DNA of 64,000 nucleotides from AC-32 sp963728765 (GTDB taxonomy: Bacteria > Actinomycetota > Thermoleophilia > Gaiellales > Gaiellaceae): positions 1-64,000 of the forward strand of contig CAVSKX010000005.1 in the NCBI GenBank assembly GCA_963728765.1, given 5' to 3'. A program made the position numbers and the translations under genes. Positions 1 through 8,568 of the stretch are shown one piece after another (within the stretch, counting starts at the first letter, position 1; every line of letters begins with the position of its first letter). Under the pieces are notes generated by a model that searched no databases, was not told the DNA's origin, and was given only the letters and a program-made list of their open reading frames with translations.

Positions 1-551
1 CGGCGAGCTCCGCTAGGCCTCCATGGGTACGAAGATGAGCCGGACGGCCCATGGACAGGGGGACGCCCAGTCTGGGACTCTTGACGAGTGGGGCCAATGC
101 GGCGGCGCACGGCCGGGGGGCACGGCGCCAACAGGTCTTCGGTTCTGGTCAACTGCGGTCTGTCTGGCTAGGCCCCACTTCTTACTCCGGTCGTGTGAAA
201 TGAGCGGCCCGGCCATGCGAGGCCCCGGCACTCGGACGCTGCCGGTTCGGAGGCAAAGCTGATTCCCGCGAGAGGGGGCGACCAAGGCCGTGTGCCAGGG
301 GGGAGAGTGCTGGGAGGCACACGTGGAGGCTGCCTTCGGGGGATCAGAAGATGCAACCCCCTAGCCTTGGCCGCAGACCTCTTAAGGTAGCCCCGATCCT
401 CGGCGAGTGGGAGTGATGGCGCGCCGCGACGTGTACGCCGACAGGGCCGGACTCCCGAGTCCGCAGGGACTGAGCACGCCGTGCCGCAGGCGGGCACGAG
501 AGTACGGATCCACCCCCGACCCTGCCGGCGTGTTTCAACTCTACGACGGAC
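1..551. other. Left-end stretch without a supportable gene
   Basis: No open frame here has recognisable protein character, and the frames on both strands are arginine- and proline-rich translations typical of noncoding GC-rich DNA. The stretch lies immediately upstream of an HNH endonuclease gene. It is probably the interior of the mobile region whose right border is the tRNA-Val fragment at 3917-3958. I see no promoter or repeat that I can defend. Confidence 0.4.
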
Positions 552-881
552 GTGACTAGCAGGCAGCGACGCATCCGCGATGGCGCTCTGTGGAAGCGAG
601 CCCGAGCAGCAGCGAGACGCAGAGACGGTGATCGCTGCCGGTTATGCGGCTCGACGCAGCGCCTGGCCGTTCACCACATCGTCGGTCTGGCGAATGGCGG
701 ATCCGACTACGCGCTCGACAACTTGATCACGCTCTGCTCTCGTTGTCACGGAGCGCAGCACCCGGGGGAGCGGGAGGCAACGGAAAACGGCAGTGACCCT
801 TTCCTGTCGAAGGACGGTTACAACGAACGAGAGGCCGCCGCGGGCATTCTCGCGACGACCTCCCGAACATCTGCGCGATGA
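552..881 (+). CDS. Small HNH endonuclease
   Basis: A 109-residue protein starting at a GTG codon. It shows the layout of a treble-clef HNH nuclease: a zinc pair C29-x2-C32, the central H41-H42 whose histidines would bind metal and activate water, N57, and a second zinc group C62-x2-C65 followed by H66. The N-terminal 25 residues are strongly basic, suiting DNA contact. Such free-standing nucleases are common in phages and mobile elements, where they act as homing nucleases or packaging partners. That fits its position left of the att scar at 3917-3958. No terminase or capsid gene is visible beside it, so the exact role is open. The C-terminal 30 residues are low-complexity and may be poorly conserved. 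Confidence 0.8.
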   Translation: MTSRQRRIRDGALWKRARAAARRRDGDRCRLCGSTQRLAVHHIVGLANGGSDYALDNLITLCSRCHGAQHPGEREATENGSDPFLSKDGYNEREAAAGILATTSRTSAR

Positions 882-994
882 CGGGACAAGCACGACAGAT
901 GAACCTAGGAAGAAGCTAAGAAGCGCGCAGCAGCTTGCTCGGTCAGATGCCGCGTAAACGCCTCAGCCGCGGCGGCCCTTTGCGTCGCTCGAAA

Positions 995-1020
995 GAGGGG
1001 CCCGGTTGCCCGGGCCCCTC
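995..1020. terminator. Strong hairpin between convergent genes
   Basis: A perfect 11-bp GC stem (GAGGGGCCCGG paired with CCGGGCCCCTC) closes a TTGC loop. It lies between the HNH gene on the plus strand and the secreted-protein gene on the minus strand, whose stop is at 1046, so it can terminate both. There is no T tract, as is usual for GC-rich actinobacterial terminators. Confidence 0.7.
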
Positions 1021-1045
1021 GGATGCGTCGAGCTATGGGATGGCG

Positions 1046-2368
1046 CTAGCAGCCAGTTGCCGGCTGGCGGAAGCCCGGGAACGGATTCAGGTCACCCATC
1101 AACGTGTAGCGCCCAATGTTGGTCGACGGGGTCTGCGTCGGTTCGGAGACGGTGTTGGGTGCGGTCCGCATGAACCACGGCAGGAAGACTTCGTCCTCCG
1201 GGTGGTAGTACCCATCGGCGCTCTGCGAGCCGTTCGGGTTCGGGCCCTGGTCGAAGGTGTTCGTTCCCTTCGCGAAGCCGATGTCGACGACCGGGTCGCC
1301 GGTCTCGAGGACGTTAGTGCAGCCGTACTGGGGAGCCGTCGGCGTTAGCCACGGCTCGACGAAGTTGTTAATGAACGGGTCGTCTGCCCACTCGGCTACC
1401 TCGTGGCTGACGGCGTGGATGTCCTGGAGCGCCCAGTTGACCCCGCCGTCCGGGCGGGCGTAGATGCCCGGCGTTACCCACGAGGCCCACGCGAACGTCT
1501 GGATGGGCTGGTTGCCGTTGCCGTGCCCCGGCCCGTAGGCGTTCTCGTTGCCGGAGGGAACGGGCCCGGCACCGTGGAAGCCGATGATGCAGCAGTTCGT
1601 CGGATCGAGCCCGATGTGCAGGAGGATCTTGTTCGTGAGGTACAAAGGCAGGTGCGTCGGGTCGACGTAGCCGAGCGACGTGTCCAGGTTCTGGATGCGA
1701 GTCGCCCACCATTGGACGTTGACGCTGGCGAAGATGACGCCCCGGCCGCTCTGCAGCAACGTTCCCTGGTTGCCCGGGACGACGATCGTGATCGGAGCAC
1801 GGACGGTCGAATGGAGCCTCAGGTGATAGCTGCTAGAACCGGTCTTGTTGAACTGGGCCCGCATCGTCGCGTCCTGGAGCTGCAGGAGGTTGCCGGCGTC
1901 GCCTTGCGAGAGGACGCCGCCTGGGCCTCTGGCGAAAGTTGAGTTCGTTGCAGCCGGCGTGGTGCCGTAGTCGTTCATGGCGAACTGCGGCGATGCGAGC
2001 GTCGGCGCCACGACGTCGGTGCCGTCGAACTCCATCCCGCCCACGATCACGTTGAGCGGGATGATGTCGGTCTCCACGGTCACGTCGCAGCCCGAGCCCG
2101 AGCAGTTGTACGGGTCGGCGCCGACCATGTTGTAGCCGTAGGTGACGCCGTTGTTCGGGTCGAGCGTCGAGCCGAACCAGTGCGCGACCGTACGCGTGGT
2201 CGACAGCGGCGTGGCCCCGCCGATGGTGGTCGTCTGTGCTTGCAGGCTGGCGTCGCTAATCACCTGCGGCTGAACCGCTGCTGCGCCGCCAGCGGCAGAG
2301 GCCGCAGAGCTGATGACGACAGCGATCACGAGGACGACACCAAGGAGCAAGGCGAGCTTGCGTGTCAT
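1046..2368 (-). CDS. Secreted protein with HEVAEW motif
   Basis: A 440-residue protein. The ATG at 2368 is chosen because GGGGAG lies 7 bases upstream and a classical signal peptide follows (MTRK, a hydrophobic run to about residue 22, then an Ala-rich cleavage region). The open frame extends 99 codons further upstream but looks noncoding there. The mature part has six cysteines (89, 94, 259, 260, 350, 440) and a motif S-H-E-V-A-E-W-A-D-D-P at 321-331, resembling the HE(I/L)AE..TDP signature of Phi-1/EXORDIUM-like secreted proteins and of some zinc peptidases. A metal-binding or peptidase role is inferred only. It is a monocistronic exported protein next to a strong terminator. Confidence 0.75.
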   Translation of the reverse strand: MTRKLALLLGVVLVIAVVISSAASAAGGAAAVQPQVISDASLQAQTTTIGGATPLSTTRTVAHWFGSTLDPNNGVTYGYNMVGADPYNCSGSGCDVTVETDIIPLNVIVGGMEFDGTDVVAPTLASPQFAMNDYGTTPAATNSTFARGPGGVLSQGDAGNLLQLQDATMRAQFNKTGSSSYHLRLHSTVRAPITIVVPGNQGTLLQSGRGVIFASVNVQWWATRIQNLDTSLGYVDPTHLPLYLTNKILLHIGLDPTNCCIIGFHGAGPVPSGNENAYGPGHGNGNQPIQTFAWASWVTPGIYARPDGGVNWALQDIHAVSHEVAEWADDPFINNFVEPWLTPTAPQYGCTNVLETGDPVVDIGFAKGTNTFDQGPNPNGSQSADGYYHPEDEVFLPWFMRTAPNTVSEPTQTPSTNIGRYTLMGDLNPFPGFRQPATGC

Positions 2369-2749
2369 ACGAGTCTCCCCTCGTCTCGATTTCCACGGCT
2401 CACCGCCGTGGATCCGGCGCTGTTTATAACCGCACGTTCCCCCGCCGCCAGTTGCGTACGGCAGCGGGTCGCGCGAATCGGTGCAGTGCGGTGCGTCCCG
2501 TCGTATCTCGCCATGACCCCGGACCTGGCCGTTTCCCGTCTGCGGGCCGGGAGCCAGCGTCGTCCTGTCGGCTCGTCGACTGTTTTCGTCTCTGGCGGTG
2601 AGACGGCGCGAAGCGTAATCGAGCCTCGGTGCGGCGTACCGCATGGACAAGTGTGCGTTTGCCAACAGCCGTCGTCGCCTTTCGGCCTAGACAAGCGATC
2701 TCAACACACGGGAGAATGCGTGACGGAATCGATCGATGAGGAGGGCGGG
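2369..2749. other. Divergent intergenic region
   Basis: About 380 bases separate the secreted-protein gene (minus) from the cupin gene (plus). The frames crossing it look noncoding. It should hold both promoters, but I could not identify convincing -35/-10 pairs. Confidence 0.4.
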
Positions 2750-3112
2750 ATGGCTGGTGTTGAAAAGCGTGACTTTGATTCGCCGGACGAGAGTCGGACT
2801 CCCGACAAGACGCGCGTGGACGTCGTGCGCCTGAGCGGCTCGACCGCCGCCCGCTTCACGATGGAGCCCGGTTGGCGATGGTCTGAGTGTGTGAAGCCAG
2901 TTGCCGGCACTGACAGCTGCCAGCACAAGCACGTGGGCGTCGCGCAGTCGGGGAGGATGCGTGTGACGCATGACGACGGCACTGTCCTTGAGATTGGGCC
3001 TGGCGAGGCCTATGTGATCGAGCCCGGCCACGATGCGGAGATCCTCGGCGACGAGCGGTTCGTCGGTTTCGAGTTCGAGCACAAAGCTGCTGAGGAGTAC
3101 GCGCGCCAGTAG
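2750..3112 (+). CDS. Small cupin-domain protein
   Basis: A 120-residue single-domain cupin. The core from about residue 35 carries the first cupin motif, with histidines H59 and H61 in QHKHVG, then G-x-M at 68-70. The second motif G-P-G-E-A-Y-V-I-E-P-G-H at 83-94 supplies a third possible metal-binding histidine. The ATG at 2750 is preceded by GAGGAGGGCGGG, a strong ribosome site. An in-frame GTG at 2720 is an alternative that would add ten residues. Cupins of this size include small metal-dependent enzymes and ligand sensors, and nothing here decides the substrate. It stands alone in a sparse region inside the presumed integrated element. Confidence 0.75.
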   Translation: MAGVEKRDFDSPDESRTPDKTRVDVVRLSGSTAARFTMEPGWRWSECVKPVAGTDSCQHKHVGVAQSGRMRVTHDDGTVLEIGPGEAYVIEPGHDAEILGDERFVGFEFEHKAAEEYARQ

Positions 3113-3385
3113 GGCAACAGCGGCGGCGCTGATGCCGAAGAGGAAGGCGGGGTACGCCTGCGGACAATTAAGGCGTCCCCCGCACCTTTCCCCGCGGACG
3201 AGACTACTGGCGCTCAGAGGGCTCTCGTATCCCCCGAAAGGGGTGAAGGGCTATGCGAATGCGAGCGCGCGTGAAGAGATGCGGGAGGGCATAGCCGGGG
3301 CGCCTGAGAGCGACACTCTCGCCCCGTGTGCCCCGGAGCGGGTCTGGTTCGCGCGGTCGTCCTCCCAGGCCTCCAGCATGAGGCC

Positions 3386-3916
3386 GTGCCTGATGAGTCC
3401 TTGACCGATCGGCGAACGCTGCGAGCCCGCACACTTCTGGGCTGGGTCGCGGTCGCCGTCGGGGTCGTCGCCGGCCTGAGCATCCTCATTGGATACGTCG
3501 GGCCGAAGCCGGGTTTCCAGTCGGAACTTGCATCCATCTTCGGGACGGCCCTCGGTACCACCCTTCTCGCGGCGGCCACAGGAGCGCTCGCTGCCTCGAC
3601 GTGGAGCGACGTCCGCGCCACCTGGCAACTGGCCGGCTTGACGAAGCGCGACCAGGATGAGCGGGAGCGTCCCGTCCTCCTCCTGGTGGATGAGAGGTTC
3701 GATCGAAACGAAGACCTCTCGGGCGTGCTCTACGTGACGTTGCGGAATGTTGGGGAGATCTCCAACGAAGTAGGCAGCGATGGCTTCCGGATCACGGGCA
3801 CGTTCACGGATCGCTCGCGGCGGGGCAGCTACCGGAAACGGCCGCAAGAGCACGAGACAGAAGCGGCTTCCCTGAATCCACGGCTAGCTGCAACCGGTTA
3901 CAGCCCCCGAGGCGGC
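3386..3916 (+). pseudogene. Truncated two-TM membrane protein gene
   Basis: A plausible GTG start at 3386 begins a protein with two hydrophobic segments (about residues 15-40 and 48-72), then a charged linker and a soluble part containing LYVTLRNVGEISNEVGSDG. The frame has no stop. It runs through the tRNA-Val fragment at 3917-3958 and onwards as a meaningless basic translation to 4525. The real 3' end therefore appears to have been removed where the integrated element joins the chromosome. The family is not recognised. The long 399-codon reading is treated as an artefact of this junction. The start could also be the GTG at 3326. Confidence 0.5.
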
Positions 3917-3958
3917 CTTACAAGCAGGAGGTCGCTGGTTCGATCCCGGCACCGCCCA
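3917..3958 (+). mobile_element. tRNA-Val(TAC) 3'-end fragment, probable att site
   Basis: From the anticodon loop CTTACAA (3917-3923) through the GCAGG strand, the AGGTC variable region, a T arm (3934-3938 pairing with 3946-3950 around TTCGATC) and ACCGCCC plus the discriminator A at 3958, this is the 3' half of a valine tRNA. The matching 5' half is absent: no GGGCGGT acceptor strand or D arm lies upstream. Tyrosine-recombinase elements that integrate in tRNA genes leave a 3' copy like this at the far end of the element. Because the fragment reads in the plus direction, the element should lie to its left, with the intact tRNA beyond the window. Confidence 0.75.
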
Positions 3959-4030
3959 TTCGAGGAAAGCTCCTGGAAACAGGCCTTTCTCTTGTCCCCG
4001 GCGATGCGCCCGATGTGGGTACTGCTCAAG

Positions 4031-4051
4031 TTGGCAAGTGCTTTGGCAAGT
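4031..4051. repeat. Direct repeat TTGGCAAGT x2
   Basis: Two exact 9-bp copies (4031-4039 and 4043-4051) lie 12 bases apart centre to centre, about 75 bases past the tRNA fragment. Short direct repeats beside att cores can be integrase arm sites, but that is speculation, and they lie on the presumed chromosomal side. Confidence 0.35.
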
Positions 4052-4081
4052 CGAGCCGATTCGCATAGCTCGACGCCGGCC

Positions 4082-4474
4082 TTAGTCGAGCGCAAAGCGC
4101 CTACGGACGTTCTCGACCTCTCGACGCGAGTACCACGCGTTCAGGAGGAGGAACGGGATGAAGGCGATGGTGAGCGCGGGCACGACGAGCAGTCGTTCAA
4201 GCGCGTCACGGGTGATGAGGCCTCCGGGGCCCAGTCCGATTCGCAGCAGGACGCTGAGCAGGACGAGCCACCCGATCGCAACCACCACCTCATCCGTGAA
4301 CTTCACGAGGCGCGGATCCGCATTCGATTGCGCCTGATTCCATGCGTCCAAGATGATGAACACGCTGACGACGGGCACGAACGGGAGCTCAAACGCCAGC
4401 GGGAACACGTAGAGATTGACTACGAACTCGATCACGATGGCCACCTTGAACGCGCGTCCGAGGAGGGTTCGCAC
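4082..4474 (-). CDS. Uncharacterised small membrane protein
   Basis: A polytopic membrane protein of about 130 residues with roughly four hydrophobic stretches, the first three near residues 9-35, 60-80 and 95-118 depending on the start. It ends in a basic tail (RREVENVRRRFALD). The start is uncertain. The GTG at 4474 is used because sequence upstream of it in the same frame is no longer membrane-like. A TTG at 4522 is an alternative, and neither has a clear ribosome site. The family is not recognised. It lies just downstream of another minus-strand membrane protein gene and close to the att scar, so it may be accessory. Confidence 0.5.
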   Translation of the reverse strand: MRTLLGRAFKVAIVIEFVVNLYVFPLAFELPFVPVVSVFIILDAWNQAQSNADPRLVKFTDEVVVAIGWLVLLSVLLRIGLGPGGLITRDALERLLVVPALTIAFIPFLLLNAWYSRREVENVRRRFALD

Positions 4475-4611
4475 GTAATTGGGTCCGGGGCCGTGGGCTG
4501 CGAGGACGAGTCCGGTGCCCAATGAACCAGTACACCGTCTCCTTGACGGCCGACGTGTGCCACACCCCGCCTGGAGTGCTTTCCGGCGCCGGTGCGCCTT
4601 AGACCGACACC

Positions 4612-5580
4612 TCAGGAGAGAGAGCCGAGAAACGACCGAAAGTAGACCCATGCAGCTCGAATCGGTCGGCGTCGGTTCGCATTTAGATTCGACTTCTCTC
4701 TGAAGAACACCAAGCGGATCTTCTCGCGCCGCAACTCGACGATTCCTCCCGCCCACCACATGCACCCTCCATCCTCATTCAGCCAGACGGCCCTAATGGC
4801 GCCGAGGTAGACAAAGTCCGCACTCTGTCCAAAGTAGGGGACGGAATTACACTTCCGGCGGAGAATCGCTTCTAACTTCTCCCTGGGCCGAGTGACCTTG
4901 TAATGGCAGTCGTTGCCCTCCTTTAGCCACACCCAGTGCCGAACGTACGCTCGCGAGCTCTCGGCCTTTTGACCTCCTCGCAGTGTGCATTCGCGTTGTT
5001 CTACGTAGATTGAACCAAACGGCAGAGACGCTCGCGGCAGCACCGCTACCCGCGTTATCCGCATCGGGCCTCCGTATTGCCACGCTAGCGCCGTAAGGAC
5101 TGCCGCAACCAAAAGAAGCAGCCAACGGAAGGGCGCCTTCCCCATCGGGCGAAGTTCCGGCTTCCAGTCGAGCGCGTTTATCAGCAGCGCGATTGTGCCG
5201 GCAAATGCGAGCGCGAGCCACCTCCAACCAAGCCAGGAGGCTACGAAGATGGCAATGGCTCCGATTACGACTGAGCCTCGAAGACTGACAGGCAGATAGC
5301 GCCTGAATAGGAATCCAAGAGCCGCAGCAAAAAGCACGATCACTGCGACGGCGAAGATTCCGCGCACGCCGATAGCGATCAGCTGGCTTCGCGGTTGATG
5401 CTCTATCGCGACATCGGGCGAGAAGCCGCGCCCGCGTAGCGCAAGCCACATTGATGCTGCGCCGAGGAAGTAGATGATCGCGGCGAGCCCGACACCCGCA
5501 CCGGCAACAGCAAGTGCCCCCGACCAGATCTTCTCCGTACCCGAGCTACGGGCCTCCGTCGATTCATCGTTGGCTTCCAC
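4612..5580 (-). CDS. Uncharacterised integral membrane protein
   Basis: A 322-residue protein from a GTG at 5580. The N-terminal half carries about five membrane helices (near residues 19-47, 68-90, 96-112, 115-138 and 150-167). The second half is a soluble domain of about 150 residues with cysteines in short motifs (RECTLRG, NDCHYK, RRKCNSV, GGCMWW). No known family is recognised. The base composition is visibly less GC-rich than the neighbouring housekeeping genes, which suggests an acquired gene. Its end is about 140 bases from the next minus-strand membrane protein, so co-transcription is possible. Confidence 0.6.
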   Translation of the reverse strand: MEANDESTEARSSGTEKIWSGALAVAGAGVGLAAIIYFLGAASMWLALRGRGFSPDVAIEHQPRSQLIAIGVRGIFAVAVIVLFAAALGFLFRRYLPVSLRGSVVIGAIAIFVASWLGWRWLALAFAGTIALLINALDWKPELRPMGKAPFRWLLLLVAAVLTALAWQYGGPMRITRVAVLPRASLPFGSIYVEQRECTLRGGQKAESSRAYVRHWVWLKEGNDCHYKVTRPREKLEAILRRKCNSVPYFGQSADFVYLGAIRAVWLNEDGGCMWWAGGIVELRREKIRLVFFREKSNLNANRRRPIRAAWVYFRSFLGSLS

Positions 5581-5873
5581 GTCGGCTCAGCCCGAGAAGC
5601 AAGCGAGGTCGAGGATCGGGTGTTGCTCGATCGAGTTCCGCGCGCGCCCGGTCACCTTATGTGGGCGATCCCAGAACAGTGCCCTTCCTCGCGCGGAGCA
5701 GCCGCAGCCGGTCTTGGAGGGTCTTGACGTACCAGCGCTCGGTCACGCATGCCAGTGCCCGAGAAATCTTGGTCGGGTGCGCCTGAGTGGGAGCGCCACG
5801 CGTGCGGCGGTCGCAGCGAGTGTCGCGACCACGACAAGCACAGAACGCGTCGGCTGACCTTCAAAGTCACGTC

Positions 5874-6677
5874 CTACGCCACGCCGACAGGCGGCGGCTC
5901 TGCTGGCGCCGGCTGGCCTACGGGTTCACTCGTGCCGATCACGGGGTGCGGGTTGCCTCTGAGCATGTCCCACTCTGCGCCCTTCGTCAGCCACGAGAGG
6001 CCGAACGCCCAGGCCGAGACCCACTCGCCGATCAGCAAGGACCGGTACGGCCCACCCGCGGCCATGGTCACCACGATCCAAACGAGCGCCAGCACCATGG
6101 CGAAGGTGCAAGTCCAGTGGAACCACCGCCAGAACGTCGGCGAGAAGTGTGTCCCTTCGCGGGGAGTGCGCTGGCCTTCCCGAAGCCCGAAGAAGAAGCT
6201 CACGGCAGCGAGAGCCACGAGGAAGCCGGCCGAAGCGCCGATATGCACCGTCTTGACCGTGGTCTCGCCCAGCCACTCCTGCAGTCGCGTCAGCCCGGTC
6301 GCGGAGTAGGCCGGCCGTCCGGTCGGAAACAACGCGATGAGGACGGCGCAGAAACCCGCGAGCAGGCTGGCAGCGTTGTCCAGGTTGCGCTCGGCGACCT
6401 TGTAGGTGAGCAGGAAGATCCCGGTGGCGGCGAGGATCGCGACGAACTCGTCGCGCATTCCCGAGAAGTAGTAGACGCTCAGCGAACCGCGGACGAAGGG
6501 ATCCTCGTGGAACGCGAGTTGGTCTACGAAGACGAGCACGAGCGGAAGCAGGACGCCGAGAAGCCCAACGCCGATGCGCATCCACAAGTACGAGCGGATG
6601 TAGCGAGCCGTTACTGGTTTCGCAGCGGGATCGGGCCGCGGATCGACCTCGCGTACCGGGCTCAGAAAAGCGGACAT
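5874..6677 (-). CDS. Uncharacterised multi-pass membrane protein
   Basis: A 267-residue protein whose ATG at 6677 follows GGGAGG. I count about six helices between residues 30 and 235. Between them is a conserved-looking segment, SVYYFSGMRDEFVAILAATG, followed by LLTYK, as found in small actinobacterial membrane proteins without assigned function. The tail is proline- and alanine-rich and probably cytoplasmic. No transport signature or enzyme motif is visible. It is separated by about 140 bases from the cyclase gene upstream on the same strand, which gives a weak hint of shared regulation only. Confidence 0.65.
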   Translation of the reverse strand: MSAFLSPVREVDPRPDPAAKPVTARYIRSYLWMRIGVGLLGVLLPLVLVFVDQLAFHEDPFVRGSLSVYYFSGMRDEFVAILAATGIFLLTYKVAERNLDNAASLLAGFCAVLIALFPTGRPAYSATGLTRLQEWLGETTVKTVHIGASAGFLVALAAVSFFFGLREGQRTPREGTHFSPTFWRWFHWTCTFAMVLALVWIVVTMAAGGPYRSLLIGEWVSAWAFGLSWLTKGAEWDMLRGNPHPVIGTSEPVGQPAPAEPPPVGVA

Positions 6678-6819
6678 GCGACCTCCCTCGAGCGTTGCCT
6701 TGGGTGCCGCAGGAACCCAGACCGAGACTTACGGCGATTGTCTCACTTGTTGCGAAGTTGTTCAAGGATCGCTTAGATTGCGGCCCGCCTCGCGTCGTAC
6801 AAGCTGGGCTGGCCAAATC

Positions 6820-8013
6820 TTAGGCACGCACCGCTCTGTGCAGCCGGACGGGCCGGAGAATTCCCTTCAGCGCGACGTCACCGACGAGCTCGAACGCAAT
6901 CGCATCGTCATTCGCGGCCGCCTCGCGCGCCTGCTCGCTCACAAGCACCTCGCGCGGGCCGGCGTAGTCCGCGATCCGCGCCGCGACGTTCACTGTCCTC
7001 CCGAAGTAGTCGCCTTCCTGCGCCACGACCGGACCTGCATTGATGCCGACGCGCGCAGGCGCCGAAATCGCTCGCTCCGTCTCCTCGATCAGTTCGAGCC
7101 CGCTGACAACCGCAGCCGGGGGGTCGGCAAAGTGCATCATCACGCCGTCGCCGAGCCACTTGACTGGCCGCCCGCCGTGTGCAACGGCGACCTCCTGCAC
7201 GACCTCGGCCACGCCGGCCGCGACCTCGGCTGCCGCTTCATCACCGCGCTCGTCGGCGAGCGTGGTGTAGCCGGAGAGGTCGAGAAAGGCTATGGCGGGC
7301 AGCTGCCGGGGTTGACGCGGCGCAATCCCGCGCTCATCCATGAAGCCTTCGGTCAGCGAGACGAGGTACTCGACGAGGATCCGCTCGCGGTGTCGGGCCT
7401 GGAGCCACGGTGTGAGGCGGCTGATGAGATGCGTGTACGCGCCCCCCTTCTCGTAGACGATCGCGTCCTTCGCCTCGTCAGGCAGCGACGATGCGCCGAC
7501 TCGCTCGCGTACAGCCCTGTCGAAGAACTGGATGCCGGCAGCCACGAGCCTTTGGATGCTGCCGCCGTAGAGGCGGGCGAAGCGCGAGAGATCCTCATCA
7601 CTTGCCAGCTCGAGCGTCCGCAGGACGAGCAACAAGATCTCGGCGTCCTCTGAGCGAACACGATCATCAGCCCCGGGCGCGATGCCGAACTCAGTGCTCA
7701 GCCGTCGCACGAGCTCCGGCGATCTTCCGACCTCGGAGGCGATCTGCTCGTAGGTCGTCGTGATCGGGGCCGGCTCCGGCATGAACAACCCGAGGGGGAA
7801 GGACAGCTGCCCGCTACGGACCCCGCGCGCGACGTCGTCGAGCGAGATGCCGGCTGCTTCGAAGCCCGCCATCAGACGAACGACGTGTACGTGGGACGAG
7901 TCGAATCGCCCTTGGCCGTCGGGCTGCAGGATTCCTAGCTCGAGCAGCCGCTGAACTTGCTCGAGCGTGCTCGGAACGAGGCCGGCCAGTTCTTCCGCTG
8001 AGATGGTGGGCAC
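6820..8013 (-). CDS. Class III nucleotidyl cyclase with MerR-like N-terminus
   Basis: A 397-residue soluble protein starting at GTG 8013, with GGAG upstream. Residues 1-65 resemble a MerR-type helix-turn-helix (ELAGLVPSTLEQVQRLLELG, then the HVHVVRLMAGFEAAG helix). A helical region follows to about 225. The C-terminal part is a class III adenylate/guanylate cyclase homology domain with FLDLSGYTTLADERG, the first metal aspartate being the D of FLDL. It also has KWLGDGVM, which carries the second aspartate, and GRTVNVAARI near the transition-state residues. It therefore probably makes a cyclic nucleotide in the cytoplasm under control of whatever the N-terminus senses. There is no membrane segment. 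cAMP is the likely product, but specificity residues were not resolved. Confidence 0.85.
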   Translation of the reverse strand: MPTISAEELAGLVPSTLEQVQRLLELGILQPDGQGRFDSSHVHVVRLMAGFEAAGISLDDVARGVRSGQLSFPLGLFMPEPAPITTTYEQIASEVGRSPELVRRLSTEFGIAPGADDRVRSEDAEILLLVLRTLELASDEDLSRFARLYGGSIQRLVAAGIQFFDRAVRERVGASSLPDEAKDAIVYEKGGAYTHLISRLTPWLQARHRERILVEYLVSLTEGFMDERGIAPRQPRQLPAIAFLDLSGYTTLADERGDEAAAEVAAGVAEVVQEVAVAHGGRPVKWLGDGVMMHFADPPAAVVSGLELIEETERAISAPARVGINAGPVVAQEGDYFGRTVNVAARIADYAGPREVLVSEQAREAAANDDAIAFELVGDVALKGILRPVRLHRAVRA

Positions 8014-8205
8014 AGACGCACTCCTGATTGACCGCTCAAGGGAAGGTGCCCTTCCGGGTTGCGAAGCGTAGTCGACCTGGGCGTGGTTGATCGTAGGAGC
8101 TGAAGCAAGCCGTCCGGCCTTGCTGATCCTCTGAGAACGGCGGGCGCGCGGCAGGAAATGACTCCTGCCACGCGTCCACTCGTTGCTAGACGCCCCTGGT
8201 CGTCG

Positions 8206-8460
8206 CTACGGGCGATCCCCGTTGGGGTCGTTCAGGCGCTGGAGCCTCCAGAAAGGGATTGCCTTGACCTGGCCGGACTGCGCGTCGCGAACCCAGAACT
8301 TGTGGCCGCACATGCCGTAGTTCCGCCCAGGCGGCATGACCACGCTCTGCGGACACGCGATCTGAGCGCGAGCGTGGCGCCCGTTCACTCCGTGCCCGGC
8401 GGCGGTTGCCGGAATTGCGAGGGCCGCGACCGTGGCTCCGATAGCTGCGAGCTTGTACAT
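8206..8460 (-). CDS. Small secreted protein
   Basis: An 84-residue protein with an excellent ribosome site (AAAGGAG seven bases before the ATG at 8460) and a clear signal peptide: MYKL, a hydrophobic core to about residue 17, then A-T-A-A-G. The mature part of about 60 residues has two cysteines (36 and 51), which could form one disulfide, and a WVRD...PFWRLQRL segment. No family is recognised. It appears monocistronic, with its own promoter in the gene-poor stretch to the right. Confidence 0.7.
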   Translation of the reverse strand: MYKLAAIGATVAALAIPATAAGHGVNGRHARAQIACPQSVVMPPGRNYGMCGHKFWVRDAQSGQVKAIPFWRLQRLNDPNGDRP

Positions 8461-8568
8461 GGTGACTCCTTTCGCTCGCTTGTTTGCTGATCTCCTGTCA
8501 AGGAGACGGCACGGCGGTTGCAGCCCGGGAGCAGCGTGGTTGCAGCGGCTGCCCGGTCGAGGTTCGCT

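Noticed and set aside
2369..2665. A 99-codon upstream extension of the secreted protein
   Set aside because: It places the signal peptide in the middle of the protein, and the ATG at 2368 has a proper ribosome site.
2180..2749. A long N-terminal extension of the cupin gene starting at 2180
   Set aside because: The added residues are low-complexity and arginine-rich, and the good ribosome site is at 2750.
3326..4525. A continuous 399-residue protein
   Set aside because: The frame crosses a tRNA fragment and turns into basic noise, so it is a junction artefact.
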